The notes under the pieces: model-generated
What the model was told of the DNA's origin: nothing
The model's input: only the letters and a program-made list of their open reading frames with translations
Database searches by the model: none
In this document: positions 5,895 to 5,921 of the stretch, one piece after another
How positions within the stretch are numbered: the stretch's first letter is position 1
Layout of the letters: every line of letters starts with the position of its first letter
Assembly (NCBI GenBank): GCA_947174725.1
Contig: CAMWKA010000126.1
Span: 1-5,921 of the forward strand
DNA: 5,921 bases
Direction: 5' to 3'
Source: an uncultured Lachnospiraceae bacterium
GTDB taxonomy: Bacteria; Bacillota; Clostridia; Lachnospirales; Lachnospiraceae
Made by a program: the position numbers and the translations under genes

Positions 5895-5921
5895 ATGCAA
5901 AAATTGAAAACAAAGTTATTT
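5895..5921 (+). CDS. Start of an unidentified plus-strand gene (runs off the right edge)
   Basis: Only nine codons are present: Met-Gln-Lys-Leu-Lys-Thr-Lys-Leu-Phe. The ATG is preceded by AAAAGGA with AGG about nine bases away and by a strong promoter with a suitable leader length, which together support a real gene start. The lysine-rich, then hydrophobic beginning would suit the n-region of a signal peptide or membrane anchor, but the fragment is too short to say what the protein is. It is divergent from the ATPase gene. Confidence 0.6.

Overview
The window looks like chromosomal DNA of a low-to-mid GC Firmicute. It most resembles Lachnospiraceae or related Clostridia: the translated proteins are of that type (fused chorismate mutase-prephenate dehydratase, a Ppx-like protein with a DVGSFEL N-terminus, and a COG3044 ABC-class ATPase), and ribosome binding sites are of the strong AGGAG kind. 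This assignment rests on recognising protein families by eye, not on a search. No mobile element, rRNA, tRNA or CRISPR array is visible.

Layout: nearly everything is on the minus strand, so transcription runs from right to left. At the right edge (5895-5921) only the first nine codons of a plus-strand gene are present, behind a good sigma-A promoter overlapped by two abutting 13-bp operator-like repeats. Divergent from it is an ATPase of the ABC class (COG3044 / ABC_ATPase family, function unknown), read from 5594 to 4155. Its reading frame stops at an in-frame TAA, but the same frame continues for another 108 codons (4154-3831) that carry the C-terminal end expected of the family. The gene therefore appears to be interrupted by one nonsense codon. 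After a 169-bp gap with a clear minus-strand promoter and a possible leader hairpin come pheA (3658-2534, chorismate to phenylpyruvate), a divergent Ppx/GppA-type protein with an HD-like C-terminal domain (2461-917), and the first 291 codons of polyphosphate kinase ppk1 (875 to beyond the left edge).

How the genes fit together: ppk1 makes polyphosphate from ATP, and Ppx/GppA proteins degrade polyphosphate or hydrolyse pppGpp, so ppx and ppk1 form a plausible polyphosphate pair, 41 bp apart with no terminator. pheA lies 72 bp upstream with no convincing terminator or promoter between, so the three genes may be one transcript started by the promoter at 3790-3818. The points most worth a second look are the in-frame stop in the ATPase, the missing nucleotide-binding motifs in the Ppx-like protein, and the tandem operator-like repeat at the right edge. 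I did not find convincing evidence of an entirely new multi-gene system.
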